Shown here: piece by piece, positions 16,733 through 26,129 of the stretch | How positions within the stretch are numbered: the stretch's first letter is position 1 | Layout: every line of letters begins with the position of its first letter | Origin: CAZJHX01 sp964545715 | Lineage (GTDB): Bacteria; Myxococcota_A; UBA9042; GCA-2863065 | Length of the DNA: 64,000 nt | Direction of reading: 5' to 3' | Assembly: GCA_964545715.1 (NCBI GenBank) | Contig: CAZJHX010000018.1 | Span: 1-64,000 of the forward strand | Program-made: the position numbers and the translations under genes | Notes under the pieces: generated by a model | The model's database searches: none | What the model saw: the letters and a program-made list of their open reading frames with translations, nothing else | Told to the model about the DNA's origin: nothing

Positions 16733-18226
16733 CTACCGCATTCGCACATCCAAAAAGAGGCAGTGTCCGGTCGCGTCCTTGCGCACGGTGACCGATGCGG
16801 GCTCGGGTTGAAGGTCCGTCGCCAGCGCCAGCATTGCGGCTTCGTCCCGGTATTCCAGATGCCAGGCCAGCACGTTGTCCATGATCCAGCTGGTGTCCGG
16901 GACGCGCCGGAGGTTGCCGATGAAGAGCCGGCCTCCCGGGCCCAATAGGCGGTACACGCCCCGGATGAGCGCGCGCGCGATCTTTTCGGGCAGATAGTCC
17001 AACAGTCCGCCGGAGTAGATGAGGTCCTGGCCTGCGATCACCTCTGCCAGCAGCGCCCGCTCGTCGTCGGTGCGCGGCTTGAGTAGCTGCCGGACCGACG
17101 CATGCAGCGGCTGGAGCATGACCGGCATGGGCGTCGCGCGCGCTGCCAGGGTCTGTGTCAGGCGTCCGTGCGAGTACTCGAGCGCCTCCTCGTCCTGGTC
17201 GATCAGCGTCAGCTCGATGCGTCCGTGCACGGCCTTCGCCTGGGCCAGGTATCGCTCGACCTCGATTGCGGCGCCGCAAGCCAGTGAGCAGACGCGCGAC
17301 TTGCCGGCGGAGATGGTGGTCGCGATGACGTCCTGCATGGTCTGCGTGCGGGCGACCACTGTGCGGCCCAGCGAGTAATGCTGCGCCACGTGGTGCAGAA
17401 AGCGCGCCCACCAGGAGTCGCCCTGCAGCTGCTGCGCGAAGTACATGGTCATCAGCCGGTAATCCCCGGCGTAGCCTCGCGGCTTGTGGTAGGCGCGGTG
17501 GTGCATTGGACCGGCTGACAGCGCCGGCATCAGCAGCCGGGTCGCGTACCCGCGGGCGAGCTCGCAGGCGTCGGGCGGCAGCTCTGCGGAGAGGTGCTCC
17601 AGCGTCCGAATCAGCTCGTGATACTGCGGGCCCCATCGGCGATAGATGCGCTGGATCAGGGCACGCTCGTCAGGCGCCTGCTGCCACCACTGGTCGTCCT
17701 CCACGCTGCTTTGCGCGGACTGCAGCAGCTCTCTGGCGTTTTGCAGGCACTGGCTCAGGTCGGCGACGGCGGCTCTCCAGGTGTCGGGCAGCTGATCCCG
17801 GTAGCCGTTCAAGGTGGCCAGGTCACGGGCGAGCCTGGACTCGACGTAGCGGTCGGTCAGCCACAGCGACTGCAGGTCCAGCAGCCCGCTGGTGAGGCGC
17901 ACGCCCATGCGCGGCACCAACCCGTCGGACTGATAGACGACGACGCCGTCGCCCTGGTGAATCGTCTCCTTGCCGTACAGCAACCTCAGGCCGGGCAACG
18001 CAGTGCCCGGGGCCAGCGCCAGATTGTCGGCGACGGCGACCGCCAGCCCCGCGGTCGAGACGTCCAGCACGCCGAAGGGACCCAACGACGAGCCGGCGTG
18101 GTCGAACAGGCAGGTCAGCGCGCATCCAAAGTCCTGGACGGCGAACCGCCTGAGCCGAAAGCGGCGCTGTACGTTGCCGCCCATCAACTCCGCATGCTTC
18201 GCTCCTGTCGCGGGCAGGCCGGTCAT
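16733..18226 (-). CDS. PilZ plus PhcB-like SAM methyltransferase
   Basis: 497 residues, ATG with GGGGGA 6 bases upstream. The N-terminal 110 residues look like a PilZ domain (RRFRLRRF then DVSTAGLAV), the usual c-di-GMP receptor fold. The C-terminal 270 residues are a class I methyltransferase with the YHKPRGYAGDYRLM block and a SLACGAAIEVERYL SAM-binding loop. These resemble proteins annotated as PhcB, which makes a 3-hydroxy fatty acid methyl ester signal in Ralstonia. Substrate here is unproven. The facing hybrid kinase recalls the Phc layout, but a PhcR/PhcQ equivalent is not seen. Confidence 0.75.
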   Translation of the reverse strand: MTGLPATGAKHAELMGGNVQRRFRLRRFAVQDFGCALTCLFDHAGSSLGPFGVLDVSTAGLAVAVADNLALAPGTALPGLRLLYGKETIHQGDGVVVYQSDGLVPRMGVRLTSGLLDLQSLWLTDRYVESRLARDLATLNGYRDQLPDTWRAAVADLSQCLQNARELLQSAQSSVEDDQWWQQAPDERALIQRIYRRWGPQYHELIRTLEHLSAELPPDACELARGYATRLLMPALSAGPMHHRAYHKPRGYAGDYRLMTMYFAQQLQGDSWWARFLHHVAQHYSLGRTVVARTQTMQDVIATTISAGKSRVCSLACGAAIEVERYLAQAKAVHGRIELTLIDQDEEALEYSHGRLTQTLAARATPMPVMLQPLHASVRQLLKPRTDDERALLAEVIAGQDLIYSGGLLDYLPEKIARALIRGVYRLLGPGGRLFIGNLRRVPDTSWIMDNVLAWHLEYRDEAAMLALATDLQPEPASVTVRKDATGHCLFLDVRMR

Positions 18227-18318
18227 CGTGGTTCCCCCAGTACGTTCGTGGAGCTCACACCATGGCAGGCGCAGGTCAGGGCGGGTGGGACGTGTCCCGG
18301 GATTTGTCAGGGCTTCGC

Positions 18319-18780
18319 TTACCAGCGGTGGTATGCGGGGTGGCCCTCGGTGACGGCGACAAACGTGCCACGGCAGGTGGCAGTGACCTTGCCGCGGGCG
18401 GTCAGCACCGCGTCGATGACGGCGCGATCATCGCTGATCTCGGTCAAGGACGCGCTCAGCTCGACCGGGCCGTCCATCGGGGTCGGGCGCCGCAGCTTGA
18501 CGTGAAAATCCGCCGTCACCGTGCACGGCGGGGAGTCGGCGCCTGTGCGCTTCATCAGGTGGTAGGCCGCTGTCCAGTTGCTGTGGCAGTCCAACAGCGC
18601 CCCGCAGATGCCGCCGTTGAGGACGCCGGGAAACGCCTGGTGGTGCGGCTGAGGCGTCCACGTGCACACGACCGCGTCGCCCTGGACGACGCTCTTGATC
18701 CGCAGCCCGTCCGCGTTGCTGGGGCCGCAGCCGAAGCACGCGTTGTGCGGGGCGTAGGTGTCCTGAAGGCTCTCGCTCAC
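18319..18780 (-). CDS. PaaI-like hotdog thioesterase
   Basis: 153 residues from the GTG at 18780, which overlaps the upstream stop as GTGA. The longer open frame to 18915 is antisense-type filler and is rejected. Hotdog-fold features: NACFGCGPSNADGL at the N-terminus, HHQAFPGVLNGGICGALLDCHSNWTA (the helix with the catalytic acidic residue region) and VTADFHVKLRRPTPMD. Likely hydrolyses acyl-CoA thioesters. It is the last gene of an operon with ApbE and a Cys-rich lipoprotein, an odd partnership. Confidence 0.85.
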   Translation of the reverse strand: MSESLQDTYAPHNACFGCGPSNADGLRIKSVVQGDAVVCTWTPQPHHQAFPGVLNGGICGALLDCHSNWTAAYHLMKRTGADSPPCTVTADFHVKLRRPTPMDGPVELSASLTEISDDRAVIDAVLTARGKVTATCRGTFVAVTEGHPAYHRW

Positions 18781-21242
18781 TGGCACTCGATCTTGATCTT
18801 GTACTGGCCCTTGGCCTTGTTGGCGCCGTCGATGGCGATGAAATAAGCGACGCCCGCGGAGGCGAAGAAGCTGACCTGGTTGGGGCCGCTGACCAGGCAG
18901 TTCTGTGCGTTGCACCCGCCGCCGAGGTCCTGCATCACGAAGATGGAGTGCCCTGGGAAGGACTGCTGCAGGTTGACCGTCACCAACTGGCTGGAGGTCG
19001 CGTTGAAGCTGTAGATGAACTCGGGGCCGTCATAGGGCTGGAAGGCGCAGCCGTACTCGCTGATGTTGTTGCCGACGCTGCCGCCGTCGGTGCCGAAGAT
19101 CTGGCTGAGCCCGCAATAGGATCCGTCGTTGGGGTAACACAGCGAGTTGCACAGGTCGGTGCCGTCGCATTGCGGGTCCGCGCAGTCGACCAGCGCGTCG
19201 TCATCGTCGTCCACTCCGTTGCCGCAGTTTTCGGTTTGGCCGCAGGACAGGTCGGTGGCGCAGTCGCTGTCGTTGCAATCGGTCTGGCCGTCGTCGTCGT
19301 CGTCGAAGCCGTCCTCGCAGTTGGTCTCGATGGCGGTGGAGCAGGTGGTGGTGATGTCGAACTTGCCGGCGCTGCCCTTCTTGCCGTCGACGACCACGTA
19401 ATAGGTCTTGTCGGGCTCGGCCAGAAAGCTGAGCTTGGACACCGCCGCCGCGCCGCAGTTGTTGGGCGAGCAGCCGTTGCCGGTGTCCTCCAGAACAAAG
19501 ACGTCGGTGGCGCCGACCTCGTTGCTGAGCTTGACCGACACCTCGCTGGGCTGGTTGACCTTGAACGGAAACGCGTACTCGGGGCCGGTGTAGTCGCCGG
19601 GCGCGCAGGGCCATGTGTCGACGTTTGTCGTAGCGCCGAACGCGTCGTTGGCCCACGGGATGGTCTGGTTGCACTTGAGCTGCTGGCCCGCCACGCAGGA
19701 GCAGCCGCCCCCGGTCGCCTTGCACTGGCCGTCGGTGCACGTCTCGTCGTCGGTGCACGGGTCGCCGTCAAAGCACGGATTGCCCTGATTGACCGGCACC
19801 AACTGACAGGTCCCGCTGCCGGGCGCGCACTTGTTGGCCAGGCAGTCGGTGTTCTGGCTGGGGTCGCACTGAACCTCGGTCCCCGGCTCGGCCTGGCATT
19901 TGCCGTTGAAGCAGGTCAGCGTGCCGTTGCAGGGGTCGCCGTCCTCAAAGGCCAGACAGTCCGCCTTTTTTGTGCATGAGCACTTGTCGTCCAGCCCCAC
20001 ACAGACGCCGCCCTGGCACAGGTCGACGGTCGTGCACTCGTCCAGGTCGTCGCAGGCCGCCTCGTTGGGCGTAAACACGCACTCGCCGCTGGGGTCACAC
20101 AAGTCGTCCGTGCACGGGTTGGAGTCTTCGCACGCCTTGGATTCGCCGACACAGCCGCCGCCCTCGCACACGTCGCCGGTGGTGCACGCGCTGCCGTCGT
20201 CGCAGGGCGCGCCGTCGGAGGGTTGGGCCGAGCACTGGCCGGTCTTGGGATCGCACGCGCCCGCGGCGCACGGATTGGAGACGTCACAGCTGACGACCGT
20301 GCTCGGATCGGCGACGCACTGGCCCGCGTTGCAGCGCATGACCCCGTTGCACAGGTTGCCGTCGTCATACGCGATGCACGACGCGTCGTCCGTGCACGGA
20401 CACCCGGGAGAGCCGGAGATGCACTGCCCGTCGATGCACTCGTCGCCCACGGTGCACACCGCGCTGTCGGTGCAGGCGGCGCCGTTCTCGACCGGCACCT
20501 CACCGCACTGGCCGGTCGCGGGATTGCAGCCGAACACTGAGCATGCCCCCGCCTGTCCCGGTGGGCACTTCACCTGCGAGCCGGGTGTCGTCTGGCACAC
20601 ACCGGCCAGGCACGACAGCGTGCCGTCGCAGGGGTTGTCGCTGTTGAATTTGGTGCAGTCCGCGTCGGAGGTGCAATTGCACGAGGAGAAGCCGGACTTG
20701 CAGACGCCGTCCTCGCAGTGATCGGCCAGGGTGCAGGCGTTGCCGTCGTTGCACGGGCCGGTCTTGGGGATGTGGATGCAGCCGCCCTGAGCGACGTCGC
20801 ACCCATCCGCGGTGCAGATGTCGCCGTCGTCGCACGGCAGTGGGGTGCCGCCCTGACACTTGGCGTTGCTGCAGGTGCGTCCCACAAAGCAGGGATCGCC
20901 GTCGTCGCAGGGCACGTTGTCGGCGCCCGCCTGCAGCCCGCACGTGCCGCCTTCACAGGCGGGCTTGGTGCACGGCTTGACGAAGACCTTGCCCAGGCAG
21001 TCCGCGTCCACGTCGCAGGTCAGGTCCTCGACGGTGGGCAGGCCCACATCGCCGGTGTCGGTGGTGTCCGGCTCGCCGGTTGTGTCCCCGGTCGTGCCGG
21101 TGTCGGCGCCCGTATCAGTCGTGTCCGTGGTGCCGGATGTGTCGGCCCCCGTCGTGTCCGCCGGCGGCTCTTCTTCGAGCACGGTCGGCTCGGCGCTGCA
21201 CGCCAATGTCATGACCGCCGCCGCGGCCGCCAGCCACCTCAC
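18777..21242 (-). CDS. Large Cys-rich lipoprotein with two PPC-like domains
   Basis: 821 residues from a GTG overlapping the ApbE stop. Signal with lipobox LACS, then an Asp/Thr/Gly linker (about 18-70). Residues about 75-530 are many short CDDGDxCTxxxxC units, each with 4-6 cysteines and an acidic loop. The C-terminal 290 residues carry two beta domains resembling pre-peptidase C-terminal (PPC) domains (ends TYYVVVDGKKGSAGKFDI and AYFIAIDGANKAKGQYKI). Between them lie two acidic DDDDDG-type motifs (CEDGFDDDDDGQTDC; CGNGVDDDDDALVDC) likely to bind Ca2+. Predicted to be cell-surface anchored. No enzyme motif. No DGxTSAT-type flavinylation site was seen despite the ApbE neighbour. Confidence 0.87.
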   Translation of the reverse strand: MRWLAAAAAVMTLACSAEPTVLEEEPPADTTGADTSGTTDTTDTGADTGTTGDTTGEPDTTDTGDVGLPTVEDLTCDVDADCLGKVFVKPCTKPACEGGTCGLQAGADNVPCDDGDPCFVGRTCSNAKCQGGTPLPCDDGDICTADGCDVAQGGCIHIPKTGPCNDGNACTLADHCEDGVCKSGFSSCNCTSDADCTKFNSDNPCDGTLSCLAGVCQTTPGSQVKCPPGQAGACSVFGCNPATGQCGEVPVENGAACTDSAVCTVGDECIDGQCISGSPGCPCTDDASCIAYDDGNLCNGVMRCNAGQCVADPSTVVSCDVSNPCAAGACDPKTGQCSAQPSDGAPCDDGSACTTGDVCEGGGCVGESKACEDSNPCTDDLCDPSGECVFTPNEAACDDLDECTTVDLCQGGVCVGLDDKCSCTKKADCLAFEDGDPCNGTLTCFNGKCQAEPGTEVQCDPSQNTDCLANKCAPGSGTCQLVPVNQGNPCFDGDPCTDDETCTDGQCKATGGGCSCVAGQQLKCNQTIPWANDAFGATTNVDTWPCAPGDYTGPEYAFPFKVNQPSEVSVKLSNEVGATDVFVLEDTGNGCSPNNCGAAAVSKLSFLAEPDKTYYVVVDGKKGSAGKFDITTTCSTAIETNCEDGFDDDDDGQTDCNDSDCATDLSCGQTENCGNGVDDDDDALVDCADPQCDGTDLCNSLCYPNDGSYCGLSQIFGTDGGSVGNNISEYGCAFQPYDGPEFIYSFNATSSQLVTVNLQQSFPGHSIFVMQDLGGGCNAQNCLVSGPNQVSFFASAGVAYFIAIDGANKAKGQYKIKIECQ

Positions 21243-22252
21243 GGTGAGACCTCCTGGACCCGCAGCGAGATGCGCTTCGCAGCGCCGCTGGTCATGTGTA
21301 TTTTGCCCGCGCTGTCCACGATCAGGCCTTCCACGCCCGGGCGCTTTTCGAGAAAGGCCAGCCCGTCTTTTGGGCCCATCACAAACGCGGCGGTGCTCAG
21401 CGCGTCGGCATCCATCGCTGTCGGCGCGATCACGCTGACCGACATCGCCCCGCGCGCCGGCATGCCGGTTCGCGGGTTGAGGATGTGGTGGTAGCGCTGC
21501 CCGTCGATGACCATGAAGCGCTCGTAGTCCCCGCTGGTGACCAGCGACTCGTCCTTCAACGCCACCACGGCCAGCAGCTCGCCGTGCTTCGCGCGTGGAT
21601 GCTGCACCCCGATGCGCCAGGGCGTGCCGGCCTTGCTGCCGCGCGCCATGACGTCGCCGCCGCCGTTGACCAGGACGTCTTTGAAGCCGCGCGCGTGCAG
21701 CAGCGCCGCCGCCCGGTCCACGGCGTAGCCCTTGGCGATGGCGCCCAGTCCGATGGCCATACCTCTTTTGCCCAGGCGCACCGTGCGCGCCGCTTCGTTG
21801 ACCGTAATCAGTCGATGGTCGACGAGCGCCGCCGCCGCCGCCACCGCGGCTTTGTCGGGTAGCCGGGGCGTGTCCTTGTCAAACTTCCACAGCCCGCGCA
21901 TGGCCGCCCAGGACACGTCGAAGGCGCCGGTGGAGGCCTTACCGATCTCGAGTCCGTGCTGCAAAACGGTCAGCACCTCGGCGCCGACCGCGACCGGCCG
22001 CGCGGCTCCGTGTTTGTTGATGTTGGAGATCTGGCTGCCCGGTATCCATTCGCTGAGCAGCTTCTCCAGCCGATCGATCTCGTTGAAAGCGGCCTGGATC
22101 GCCTTGTCCGCGGCGCCGGCGTCGTCGCTCCAGACCACGATCTCCACCATCGTGCCCATCTGCGGCCGGGCCTGGCGGTGGGCCTCGGCGACGGCACACA
22201 GGGGCACCAGCGTCAGCAGCATCACAGCAAGGGTTTTGGGCCACCGCGACAT
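21239..22252 (-). CDS. apbE: ApbE family FAD:protein FMN transferase
   Basis: 337 residues from the ATG at 22252; upstream codons of the open frame are Arg-rich and not protein-like. Signal peptide (MSRWPKTLAVMLLTLVPLCAVAEA), so it acts in the periplasm. Family motifs in order: MGTMVEIVV, LGAIAKGYAVDRAAALL, VNGGGDVMARG, TSGDYERF..DGQRYHHILNPRTGMPAR and DADALSTAAFVMG with the Mg-binding Asp. ApbE transfers FMN from FAD to Thr/Ser of secreted redox proteins. None of the usual targets (Nqr, Rnf or FMN-bind proteins) is in the window. It overlaps the Cys-rich lipoprotein gene by 4 bases. Confidence 0.93.
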   Translation of the reverse strand: MSRWPKTLAVMLLTLVPLCAVAEAHRQARPQMGTMVEIVVWSDDAGAADKAIQAAFNEIDRLEKLLSEWIPGSQISNINKHGAARPVAVGAEVLTVLQHGLEIGKASTGAFDVSWAAMRGLWKFDKDTPRLPDKAAVAAAAALVDHRLITVNEAARTVRLGKRGMAIGLGAIAKGYAVDRAAALLHARGFKDVLVNGGGDVMARGSKAGTPWRIGVQHPRAKHGELLAVVALKDESLVTSGDYERFMVIDGQRYHHILNPRTGMPARGAMSVSVIAPTAMDADALSTAAFVMGPKDGLAFLEKRPGVEGLIVDSAGKIHMTSGAAKRISLRVQEVSP

Positions 22253-22287
22253 CGGCGGCAGTGTACTACTTTCAACAGTGAGGCGCT

Positions 22288-25200
22288 TTGCGTATCCTGC
22301 TTTCCGTGGTTTTGCGACGGATGGTTCTGGCTCTGGTGTTGGCGCTCGCGTGCGGGTGTGGCGACGACGACGATCCGGCCGACGGCGGGACGACTTTCGA
22401 TCCGCCGCCGCCGCCCACGAGCGAGCCCGGCCCCGGCAACGGGACAAGCGACGACTCCGATGTGGCGCTGGCCAACGAGTGCGGTAAGGGCTGCGCCGTC
22501 GGTGAGGTCTGTGCGTTCTGCTTTGTGGAGCACAAGCTCACGTGTGTGGCGCCGCGTTTGGGTGCGGCGGGTCACGCGTGCTCGTCCAACGCGGTCTGCC
22601 AGTCCAAGCGATGCATCAAGATCGGCGACGGCGGCCGGTGCGCTGACGAGTGCGACCCCGCGGCGCCCGCCTCCTGCATGGGGCAGCCGTACGAGTCATG
22701 CGCGCCGGGTGTCACGCAGGACGGCGTCGAGGGCACCTACTGCCTGCCGCGGCTGTGTGGGGCGCAGGGATCGGTTTGCAGCCTGAACGCGTGCGAGTGT
22801 TATGCGGGGCTCGAGTGCGTCGAGAATGGCGGCGGCTTTCATACCTGCGAAGCGCGCTGCGAGAGCGATGAAGAGTGCTCCGAGGGCTACGCCTGCTCGG
22901 ATGACGGCGTCTGCGACCCGCTCGGGCTGCGACCGGCCACCGCGCCGTGTACCGAGGCGGAGACGTGCGCGTCTAACAAGTGCGTGACGGTGCCGGGCGG
23001 GGTGGCGCAGGCGTGCCTGGGCACGTGCGATGACTGTGGGCTGTGCGCCGGGTTTGGCAATGGCTGCGGGGCGCTGACCGCCATCTGTACGCCGGGCGCT
23101 GAGGATCACCCGGCGTTTTGCTCAATTCCCGAGGCGGGCGAAGAGGGCGCTTTCTGCTCAGCCGAGCGGCCGTGCGACGCCGAGGAGGAGGGTGGCGGCG
23201 GCACTGAGGAGGGCGGTGAGGGCGGCAGCGGCGACGACGGCCCGCCCGCGGACAGCACCGACGACCAGGGCGGCGACACCGGGACCGCCGACGGCGCGCA
23301 GAAGCCGGGTGATCTGCCCGAGGACGAGGATCAAGACGGCACCGAGAACGGCGACACCGGCGGGCCGGATGACCAGGGGCCGGATGACCAGGGTGGGCCG
23401 GACGGCCAGGGGCCCGACGACGGCGACGACACCCAGGGCGGCGAGCCGGACGGCGGCGACACCGAGGGCGGCGACACGGAGTTCGTTGACACGGGGGGGG
23501 ACACCGAGGACTTCGAGACCGGCGATGACGGCGTCAACGAGATCACGATCGATCCGGGCAAGCGCTACTGCATCCAGTCCCCGGCGGGCGGGCGCTGTGC
23601 GTCGGTCTGCACCAGCCAGGCGGACTGCGGGACGTGGCAGATTTGTCGGGGAAACCGGCTCCTGGAGTTTGAGCAGGAGGCGCAGTTCTGCGCGCCGATC
23701 ACCGACGGCGGGCTGGGCGACTGCTGCAGCATCAAGGACCCGTGTGTGGGGAGCGACCTGACCTGCGCGCTGGACGGGGAGACGCTCAAGTGCGCGTCGG
23801 CGTGCAACAGCGATGCGGAGTGCCCGATCGATTATCTGTGCGCGGCGACCCAGGCGATCGGTGGGGTGGCGGGCAAGTGGTGTCTGCGCGAGCCGCCTGC
23901 GCCGGTTGAGGAGAAGTGCAACGGCTACGACGACGACCTGGACGGCGACATCGACGAGGACGTCTTTGGCAAGCCGATTGTGGAGCCGTGTTATTTCGGC
24001 CCGTCCGGGACGCTGGGCATCGGCATTTGCGAAGCCGGCGTGCGCACCTGCGAGAACGGTCAGTTCAGCGCTTGCGAAGGGCAGAAGCTGCCGATCGAGG
24101 ACGGCCCCGACGGCAAGACGGGCTGCGACGGCTTTGACAACGACTGCGACGGTGCGGCCGATGAGGGCTGCGAGTGCCAGGGCGCGGTCACGCCGTGCGG
24201 CAGCAAGGAGGGCGTGTGCGAGCAGGGCGCCCAGCTGTGCCTGGACGGCATCCTGAGTCACTGCATCTGGGGTGCGGGCGCGCCTGTGTGGCCGACCCCG
24301 GAGATCTGTGACGGTCTGGACAACGACTGCGACGGCTTTGCGGACAACATGCCGGCCGGTGAAGAGGGCACCATGCAGCTGAAGTGCGGGTCGCTGGATC
24401 CGGTGCTGGACGGCGTGGGCGAGTGCCGGTTCGGCGTGCAGGGCTGCGGCGAGGACTGCCAGGGCGAGGTGCTGCCCACGGAGGAGTCGTGCGACGGGCT
24501 GGACAACGACTGCGATGGACTGATCGACGAGACCTGCCCGTGTGAAGAGGCGGGCGCCCAGCGGCCCTGCGGCACCGACACCGGCCCCTGCACGCACGGC
24601 AACCAGAAGTGCAAGAACGGGCTGTGGGGCGAGTCCTGTCTGGGCGCCACGGGCCCGACGGCGGAGGTCTGCGACGCGGTGGACAACGACTGCGACGGCA
24701 CGGTGGACAACGTGTTGGGCTTCTCGCAGCCGATCGTGCGCCCTTGCTGGGAGCTGCCTCAGGATCCGGACGGTCTGTCGGTGGCGTTTGGGATCTGCTC
24801 GGCGGGGCATCAGCTGTGCATCGGCGGCGGCTGGAGCAGCTGCGTAAACCTGAAGGCGCCGTTCACGGACCCGGACGCGCCGGACGGTGACGCGTGCGAT
24901 GACGGTCTGGACAACGATTGCGACGGCAGCGTGGACGAGGGCTGCCCGTGCACCAATGAGGGCAAGCAGACGCTGTGCGGCTCTCCGGAGGGCGCCTGCG
25001 CGACGGGTGTGCAGAAGTGCCAGAACGGTGTGGTGACTGTCTGCACGGGCGACCAGTCGCCGGCCCCTGAGACGTGCGACGCCAAGGACAACAACTGCGA
25101 CGGCTACTCCGACGCCGGCCCGAACGGCGCCCCGCTCGCCACCGTGTGTTATGGCGGTCCAATCGTGACCCTGGGCATCGGCCCGTGCAGCAAGGGCGCG

Positions 25201-26082
25201 TCCCACTGCATCGAGGGCGCCTTTGGAGAGTGCCTGGGCGACGTGGTCCCCCACAAAGAGCAGTGCGACAACTCAGACAACGACTGCGACGGCGTGATGG
25301 ACGATACGGTAACGTGCTTTTGCAAGGATCTCGACGCCCGCCCGTGTGGGGTTGAAGAGGGCGAGTGCACCAAGGGCATGAGCCAGTGCAAGGTCGGCGT
25401 CTGGTCCCCGCAGTGCTGGGGCGCCACCATCCAGGCCCCGGAGACCTGCAACGGCAAAGACGATGACTGCGACGGCCAGACCGACCTCGACCCCCTCACC
25501 GGCGCCCAGCTGCAGCGCCCCTGCTACGACGGCCCCGAGGCCACAGCGGGCATCGGCACGTGCAAGTCCGGCGTGCGCGTCTGCAATGACACCCCGGCCT
25601 GGACCACTTGCCTGGGCCAGATAAAGCCGGGCGAAGAGCTCTGCGGAGACAATCAGGACAACGACTGCGACGGCCTCACCGACGAGTCCTGCCCCTGTGA
25701 CGCCCAGGGCACCACGCGCCCCTGCGGCCCCAAAAAAGGCGCCTGCCAACAGGGCACCCAGCTCTGCGACACCACCTGGTCAGCAACCTGCGAAGACGCC
25801 ACGCTGCCGACCCCGGAGCTCTGCAACGGCAAGGACGACGACTGCGACGGCCAGACCGACAACGACCCGACCACGGGCCTCCCGGTCACCGAACCCTGCT
25901 TCGAGGGCCCCGAAACCTCCAGCCCTGACGCGGCCCCGTGCCACGCGGGCACCCGCTACTGTCGAGACGGCGCCTTCGAGGGCGCTCTGTGCACGGGCCA
26001 GCGTCTCCCAGCGCTGGAAGACGCCTGCGGCAATGCGGTAGACGACGACTGCGATGGGCAAACCGACCCGGGCTGCCCTTAG
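22288..26082 (+). CDS. Giant lipoprotein with twelve MopE-type CDGxDNDCDG motifs
   Basis: 1264 residues. Start taken as TTG at 22288 (GAGG 4 bases upstream); GTG 22306 or ATG 22321 are alternatives. Signal with lipobox near LACGC. Residues about 60-290 are Cys-rich, then comes an acidic Gly/Asp/Glu linker (about 290-420), more Cys-rich sequence, and from about residue 545 twelve CDGLDNDCDGLIDE-like motifs, the metal-binding signature of PF11617 (MopE of Methylococcus binds copper). Each lies in a roughly 65-residue module that also has a C-x-G-x-G-x-C-x-x-G stretch. Ends in DDDCDGQTDPGCP. Predicted surface protein binding Ca2+ or Cu. It is divergent from apbE across only 35 bp. Confidence 0.88.
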   Translation: MRILLSVVLRRMVLALVLALACGCGDDDDPADGGTTFDPPPPPTSEPGPGNGTSDDSDVALANECGKGCAVGEVCAFCFVEHKLTCVAPRLGAAGHACSSNAVCQSKRCIKIGDGGRCADECDPAAPASCMGQPYESCAPGVTQDGVEGTYCLPRLCGAQGSVCSLNACECYAGLECVENGGGFHTCEARCESDEECSEGYACSDDGVCDPLGLRPATAPCTEAETCASNKCVTVPGGVAQACLGTCDDCGLCAGFGNGCGALTAICTPGAEDHPAFCSIPEAGEEGAFCSAERPCDAEEEGGGGTEEGGEGGSGDDGPPADSTDDQGGDTGTADGAQKPGDLPEDEDQDGTENGDTGGPDDQGPDDQGGPDGQGPDDGDDTQGGEPDGGDTEGGDTEFVDTGGDTEDFETGDDGVNEITIDPGKRYCIQSPAGGRCASVCTSQADCGTWQICRGNRLLEFEQEAQFCAPITDGGLGDCCSIKDPCVGSDLTCALDGETLKCASACNSDAECPIDYLCAATQAIGGVAGKWCLREPPAPVEEKCNGYDDDLDGDIDEDVFGKPIVEPCYFGPSGTLGIGICEAGVRTCENGQFSACEGQKLPIEDGPDGKTGCDGFDNDCDGAADEGCECQGAVTPCGSKEGVCEQGAQLCLDGILSHCIWGAGAPVWPTPEICDGLDNDCDGFADNMPAGEEGTMQLKCGSLDPVLDGVGECRFGVQGCGEDCQGEVLPTEESCDGLDNDCDGLIDETCPCEEAGAQRPCGTDTGPCTHGNQKCKNGLWGESCLGATGPTAEVCDAVDNDCDGTVDNVLGFSQPIVRPCWELPQDPDGLSVAFGICSAGHQLCIGGGWSSCVNLKAPFTDPDAPDGDACDDGLDNDCDGSVDEGCPCTNEGKQTLCGSPEGACATGVQKCQNGVVTVCTGDQSPAPETCDAKDNNCDGYSDAGPNGAPLATVCYGGPIVTLGIGPCSKGASHCIEGAFGECLGDVVPHKEQCDNSDNDCDGVMDDTVTCFCKDLDARPCGVEEGECTKGMSQCKVGVWSPQCWGATIQAPETCNGKDDDCDGQTDLDPLTGAQLQRPCYDGPEATAGIGTCKSGVRVCNDTPAWTTCLGQIKPGEELCGDNQDNDCDGLTDESCPCDAQGTTRPCGPKKGACQQGTQLCDTTWSATCEDATLPTPELCNGKDDDCDGQTDNDPTTGLPVTEPCFEGPETSSPDAAPCHAGTRYCRDGAFEGALCTGQRLPALEDACGNAVDDDCDGQTDPGCP

Positions 26083-26129
26083 AAGGGTAACGAGGTGCCG
26101 CGGCTTTGGTTGGGCCGGCGGTAGGCTCG

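Noticed and set aside
23158..25254. 698-residue open frame on the minus strand
   Set aside because: Antisense shadow of the MopE-repeat lipoprotein; Ala/Arg/Val composition typical of GC-rich shadows.
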